From the NCBI GenBank assembly GCA_004000155.1, contig RCSS01000627.1, positions 1 to 11,937 of the forward strand: a stretch of 11,937 nt of DNA, read 5' to 3'. The DNA comes from Tubulinosema ratisbonensis. Lineage: Eukaryota > Microsporidia > Tubulinosematidae. Below, in pieces: positions 8,237-11,937 of the stretch; within the stretch, counting starts at the first letter, position 1; each line of letters opens with the position of its first letter. The translations under genes and the position numbers were made by a program. The notes beneath the pieces were generated by a model. It ran no database searches, had not been told where the DNA came from, and worked only from the letters and a program-made list of their open reading frames with translations.

Positions 8237-8416
8237 AAAATTAATTTGTTTATAAAATTTATTTATTACTCTAAAATTTGCATTTTCATGAGCATCGTAA
8301 TTTGTTTTCGCAGATTTATATATAAAAAGAGGTTTTTAAGTACCCTCTTAACCCATATTTATGCTTTAGATAGATGGAATATAATTTCCGGTATTCTACA
8401 AAAAATACGAGTGTAA
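8237..8416 (+). pseudogene. Fragment resembling the N-terminal third of the secreted paralog family
   Basis: A frame of 59 codons is open from just after TGA 8234 to TAA 8414, with an ATG at 8288. From 8270 it reads SKICIFMSIVICFRR, which lines up with SKVVLLCILNLIFK (78-91) of the 5925 protein. It is followed by Y-K, L-T-H-I-Y and I-I-S-G-I-L, against Y-R, L-T-I-R-H-I-Y and I-S-L-C-T-G-L in that protein. It lies between the two intact-looking paralogs on the same strand. No signal peptide or CCC signal is found upstream, and no C-terminal part was found downstream, so it is probably the remains of a third tandem copy. The alignment is by eye and needs one or two gaps; an open frame of this length can also arise by chance. 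Confidence 0.35.
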
Positions 8417-9174
8417 AGTGAAAAATGTAAAATCATAAAGCGCTTATTACTTTTTTTTCATAAATTTTATGTAAATTCATTTTAATATGAATGTTAATTT
8501 AGGTATTTTGAAGCTGATTCTGATTCGTAAAATTTTTTTGAAACATTAAGATAATTATTTTTATTTGGAAAAGGTTTATATGTTATTAGTTAATATCTAA
8601 ACTTGTTATATATAATATTGGACAAGATTATTAAGATTTTGCAAATAAAAATCTAATTTGTAAAAGATCAATTTGTTCTATTAAGATTTTTTTTTATTTT
8701 AGCCAACTTTTAAAATTTCGAAGTTGAATCTTGTATTTTATGGATATTTTTAAATCTGAAAAAATAGCTTAAATACAGAAGTGTGGAAATGTATAAGAAG
8801 ACACCATTTTTTGTAATCTTTAAGATTTTTTCAACTTTTAAGTTGTTTTTTATGGTCAAGTTTTATAATTACGTTCAAAAATATAATAAAAATTATTATA
8901 TTTTACATCAGAATATTTATCTCAAACATTTTACTATCATATGATTTTGTTAATTCTTAAAAAGTTATTTATCGATTTCTTATCCGAAAATTCAAAATTA
9001 GCATTGAACAAAAAAATAGAATTGATATTTAACAAACAAACATAGATTTGGTTATTTGTTATTATTGCTTTATATATGTCAAAATACTAAACGATAAAAA
9101 TTTTTATATTTTTTTACATATTAAAACAAAATTTGTTATCTGTTATCAAAGCATTTTTTATCAAATATTTTAAA
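8417..9174. other. A+T-rich intergenic upstream of paralog B
   Basis: Short coding-like snatches occur (for example M-N-V-N-L-G-I-L-K-L near 8487) but nothing can be assigned. No repeats or RNA genes were recognised. Confidence 0.5.
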
Positions 9175-9179
9175 CCCCA
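9175..9179 (+). promoter_or_regulatory. CCCC start signal of paralog B
   Basis: CCCC at 9175-9178 is separated by one base from ATG 9180. An in-frame TAA at 9171 lies three codons upstream, so no longer start is possible. Confidence 0.55.
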
Positions 9180-10259
9180 ATGTTATTGGTGTTTTTAATA
9201 AGTTCACTTTCTAGTGACTATCCCAATATAAAACAACTTCTATCTCAACCGTCGACATTTGCATCTTTGTCCCAAAATAAAAGTGAAATATTGAACAGAG
9301 ATATCAAATCGAATAAAATTATATCATCAAACAACAAAAGTAAACTTATAACAAACACTATAAATTATGCTAAGAAATTAATAAGAACTTTAGATAAAAA
9401 TAAGAATATAAAACTTTTGGAGATAATCACCTTAAATATGATAAAGTTGAGATTTAGAATAAACTACCACGCTGAACGTCTGATTACAAGTATGATTGGG
9501 GCTCGTTTACATTTAAACGTATTTTTGGAAAAAGTAATCAAAGATGAGTATAGTGTAAAAATAAAGAAAAATGTTATTGAATTTGTAATGCCGATGATTT
9601 TAAAGAGTATAACAGAAGTTTATAAGTTTGAAAACAAACAATGCATAGCTTCTAATATTCTTTATGATACCAAATCTGGTATCTACCAATTCAATTATTT
9701 TTTAGCATCATTTCTTGAGAAAACAAAGCATCAATTAAAAGTTAAAATATATTATACTCTTATTTTAAGTCCATATTCAGCGGAAAACATTACAGATAGA
9801 GATGACAAGATTGTCGATAAGGAAGTTGATAGACTAGAGAAAGAACCCCTTTTCTTAAACATGGTTAAATTTTGTCCGACCCTAGGTACGATATCTTCCC
9901 AGTTCTTTAAAACATCTGATATTAAACCATATGTTAAAAAGAGATTGCATTATTATATTTCAATTATGCTTCTAAAATACCTATCAGTCATAAATTTGCT
10001 TTTTGATAAACAGGTTGATATATTTCAAAAAAAATACATTCCTTTGTACAAGCTTAAGATTCTAGAAGAACTTTTACTAGAATTACATCTATACGTTTAT
10101 ATAATTTCTTTCAAATGTTCAACACAAATTGTAACAAAAAAGTTTATTATTCTCAAGTCATTTTCTTGGTTTCTAAAAATAATAAACAGAAACTATTTAC
10201 CATCTCAACTATTTGTTACCTTCAAGAATTCGTCAGTGCTAAATATGCATCAAAAATAA
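9180..10259 (+). CDS. Predicted secreted helix-rich protein, paralog B, frame broken near its 3' end
   Basis: As read, 359 residues. The start is fixed by CCCC just before the ATG and an in-frame stop upstream. Residues 1-12 (MLLVFLISSLSS) form a short signal-like segment. The body is basic and helix-rich, with INYHAE at 94-99, F-x-x-P at 135-138, MLLKY at 263-267, D-I-F then P-L-Y at 280-290, and H-x-x-x-Y-I at 303-308, all within two residues of their places in the 5925 protein. The block from MLLKY to Y-I is about 45 percent identical by hand count (21 of 47). After residue 321 the reading no longer resembles the paralog and stops at 10257, whereas the -1 frame continues the match to 10354. 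The last 38 residues as read are therefore probably out of frame, from a mutation, a sequencing error in an A run, or ribosomal frameshifting. Confidence 0.82.
   Translation: MLLVFLISSLSSDYPNIKQLLSQPSTFASLSQNKSEILNRDIKSNKIISSNNKSKLITNTINYAKKLIRTLDKNKNIKLLEIITLNMIKLRFRINYHAERLITSMIGARLHLNVFLEKVIKDEYSVKIKKNVIEFVMPMILKSITEVYKFENKQCIASNILYDTKSGIYQFNYFLASFLEKTKHQLKVKIYYTLILSPYSAENITDRDDKIVDKEVDRLEKEPLFLNMVKFCPTLGTISSQFFKTSDIKPYVKKRLHYYISIMLLKYLSVINLLFDKQVDIFQKKYIPLYKLKILEELLLELHLYVYIISFKCSTQIVTKKFIILKSFSWFLKIINRNYLPSQLFVTFKNSSVLNMHQK
10136..10142 (+). other. A-AAA-AAG heptamer at the frame switch
   Basis: In the frame of paralog B the codons read ACA AAA AAG, giving the heptamer A-AAA-AAG, which has the X-XXY-YYZ form of a -1 slippery site. 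It is also a run of six A, the kind of place where a base is easily lost in replication or miscounted in sequencing. Similarity to paralog A passes from one frame to the other at or very near this site. Confidence 0.6.
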
Positions 10260-10354
10260 GCCTTAAATATGGTTTGGAGTTAAAGGAATTTTATCAAAAA
10301 CAAAATAATGGGCGTAAAACGGATATTCCATATTTTCTTGACACATTAAAATAA
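10142..10354 (+). CDS. C-terminal continuation of paralog B in the -1 frame
   Basis: This frame is open from about 10061 to TAA 10352. From 10142 it matches the C-terminus of the 5925 protein: V-Y-Y-S-Q-V-I-F-L-V-S-K-N-N-K against L-F-V-L-Y-R-L-F-L-M-Y-K-N-M-K, then Y-L-Q-E-F-V-S-A against Y-R-S-F-I-C-S, and finally E-F-Y-Q-K-Q-N-N against R-F-Y-M-E-L-K-N. With it, paralog B would be about 391 residues, close to the 402 of paralog A. An AATAAA (10350-10355) overlaps the stop codon, as expected at a true gene end. An internal ATG at 10115 would give a separate 79-residue protein, but that reading has no start signal and ignores the homology. Confidence 0.7.
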   Translation, partial: VYYSQVIFLVSKNNKQKLFTISTICYLQEFVSAKYASKISLKYGLELKEFYQKQNNGRKTDIPYFLDTLK

Positions 10355-10742
10355 AACCTTAAAAATTTTTTATGTACATATATTTACTTTTTTTTAAATT
10401 TCTTATTTCCCATAATTAAAAGCCTATAATATAATAATATCTTCAATATTTTATACATATTTGTTCCGAACATAATTTTTAATAGTAATTTTAACAAAGG
10501 AATCTAAATTTAAGTAAAGTTTATTTTGTAGTTTTTTAATCGAAAGGGTATCGATAAATCTTTTACACTTGTCTGAATTTTCAATAACAAACTATTCAGT
10601 ATAAATTTAGAGAAAATCTGAATTGATAAATGATAAACACTTACTCGTACTTAGTAGATGTGTTTTTTCTATTTACTTTATAGTATATGGATAGTATAAA
10701 AAGGGTACATCTTCTTTTTAAATCATTTATTACAAAGGCATA
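10355..10742. other. A+T-rich intergenic, nothing recognised
   Basis: This is the 3' flank of paralog B. No gene, repeat or RNA was seen. Confidence 0.55.
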
Positions 10743-10798
10743 ATGAACAGTTGTATTTCAATTATTTATTTTCTTAGATTCTTATACTTGTTAAAAGG

Positions 10799-11215
10799 CT
10801 AATTTTTAAAAATAATGGTATAAAAGAACTTTTTAGTGTTAAATTCTTTGCGGGTTTTTTTGAAAGTAGTTTCTTTATGACTTTTTTGTTTTATAGTAAA
10901 GTTCTTAGCTGATAACGAATACATAACAAGAATATCAAAGTACGGCATTAATAATTTATCAAAATTGAGGTATACAAAGGTAGTATAATGGTCTTTAATA
11001 GAATAATGGAATTATAAAAACATTTAATCTATTTTTTATTATAAAATCAAGCACAAACTTTATGTGGCCTGAAACTAGTTATATAATCTTTACTATTTCT
11101 GCTGAGATAGACATTTCAAATAAAATATCTAATCCTGTAAATTAAATATTAAAAAGTGTTAAGGTTAAAGTAGAGCTTTCAATAGAAACTCTATGATAAT
11201 TAAATCTTAAAATTT
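10799..11215 (-). pseudogene. Decayed coding region, possibly another family member
   Basis: On the minus strand a frame of 70 codons is open from 11011 to TAG 10799, encoding a helix-like segment (DHYTTFVYLNFDKLLMPYF) and a Lys-rich tail (KQKSHKETTFKKTRKEF). Immediately upstream another frame runs from about 11215 to 11002 with only two internal stops (near 11150 and 11080), encoding protein-like sequence such as LDILFEMSISAEIVKII and HIKFVLDFIIKNRLNVF, ending I-I-P-L-F-Y. The joint order V-F, I-P-L-F, then a Lys-rich C-terminus resembles D-I-F, I-P-L-Y in paralog B and the basic tail of paralog A. No signal peptide was found upstream. The similarity is suggestive only; chance open frames cannot be excluded. 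Confidence 0.35.
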
Positions 11216-11853
11216 TTCATTTATATGTGCCCAAATTTTATTCTTTGTTTTATTTTATTTTAATATTCATTAAAAACATTATCACTTTATAAAGCATCAA
11301 TATAAATGCAAAAAGATTTTGATAATATTGATATATTTTTTAAAAATTAATTTTTGCGAAAGTTTATAACAATAAGGCTCAAAAATTTAGTTTTTAAATA
11401 TAAAAAATATTTTTTTAATTTGATGCAAGAGCCACCAAGAATGTATGAAAGACAACATAGAAGAAAAGGATACAAATAATGGTTTAGTAAAAAAATGTTT
11501 GTTAAAAAATCTTTATCATACTATACTGAATATATAATTTTAGAACCTTTTGTTTGAATAATAATCGAATCTAAAATCGATTTTTACATAAATTATAAAA
11601 TAAATGAAAATGTGAAAAATAATGAGAAATGTTTCAATATTGTTATAAAAATAAGCAAAGTATGATTTAAACAAAATAATTAATAAAACTTTATGTTATC
11701 TTTTCTTTGTGGTCATAACAGTAAATTAAGAAAATAATTAACAAATAAGATTTATGAAAAATTAGATAGCAAATTAAACTAAAATATTTTAATCAAAAAG
11801 ATAAATTTAATTTCATTATTTCTAAATAAACAGCTAATTTATATTTTGTGATC
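11216..11853. other. A+T-rich region with one weak coding-like frame
   Basis: On the plus strand one frame from 11351 to the TGA at 11663 has only two internal stops (11477, 11555) in about 104 codons and includes MQEPPRMYERQHRRKGYK. In DNA this rich in A, where AAA codons dilute stops, about one such stretch per window is expected by chance. I regard it as an unproven remnant. Nothing else was recognised. Confidence 0.3.
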
Positions 11854-11903
11854 ATAAATCCCAATTAAAGGATTTATCTTTAATTTTTTTAGAAAAATTA
11901 AAG
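11854..11903. repeat. Two abutting perfect hairpins
   Basis: ATAAATCC (11854-11861) pairs with GGATTTAT (11870-11877). Directly next to it CTTTAATTTTT (11878-11888) pairs with AAAAATTAAAG (11893-11903). The stems are 8 and 11 bp with loops of 8 and 4 bases. They are followed by a simple repeat of AAATA/AAAATA units to about 11925. Confidence 0.5.
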
Positions 11904-11937
11904 AATAAATAAAATAAAATAAATAACCCATATACTA

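Noticed and set aside
10115..10354. Separate 79-residue gene starting at ATG 10115
   Set aside because: It has no start signal, and its C-terminal part matches the end of paralog A, so it is the out-of-frame 3' end of paralog B.
10743..10988. Plus-strand frame with a hydrophobic 19-codon start and several stops
   Set aside because: Three internal stops in about 82 codons is not clearly below chance, and the minus strand of the same region is better supported.
1..11937. CRISPR array or bacterial operon organisation
   Set aside because: No regularly spaced repeats, no ribosome binding sites and no tight gene spacing are seen.

Overview
The window is A+T-rich DNA with few genes, no recognisable tRNA or rRNA, and no bacterial-style ribosome binding sites. 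The best reading is a microsporidian nuclear genome of the large, gene-poor, transposon-littered type. Three things support this. The intact genes are intronless and start with signal-peptide-like segments. Each has a CCC (or CCCC) run 1-8 bases upstream of its ATG, the CCC-like start signal described for microsporidia. Degraded Merlin-type (IS1595/ISXO2-like) transposase sequence is present. Genus cannot be fixed from sequence alone, and the microsporidian assignment is an inference.

Layout. 1-860: A+T-rich flank with two small ORFs, 106-222 (-) and 384-551 (+), the second crossing an unusually G+C-rich hairpin. 862-1884 (-): predicted secreted protein with a Pro/Gln/Asn-rich N-terminal half. 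2403-2719: coding-like but broken remnant with a signal-like segment and a possible intron. 2754-3247: large inverted repeat built from two MITE-like units. 3292-3691: decayed Merlin transposase with its 5' part missing. 4664-5125: a second, older Merlin remnant. 5925-7133 (+): secreted helix-rich protein A. 8237-8416: fragment resembling the N-terminal third of A. 9180-10354 (+): protein B, a paralog of A, whose frame breaks at a run of six A (10136-10141). 10799-11215 (-): decayed reading frames that may be another family member. The right end is mainly A+T-rich filler with two abutting hairpins.

The main theme is a local, lineage-specific family of predicted secreted proteins. A and B align end to end with landmark residues at almost identical positions: INY-R/H-A-D/E at 92-97 and 94-99, MLLKY at 262 and 263, P-x-Y at 287 and 288. 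The 862-1884 protein may be a distant relative. Around these genes lie partial and broken copies, the pattern expected of a family expanding and decaying among transposon debris. No biochemical function can be assigned. Secretion is predicted from the N-termini, and a role at the host-parasite interface is only a guess. All alignments were made by eye.
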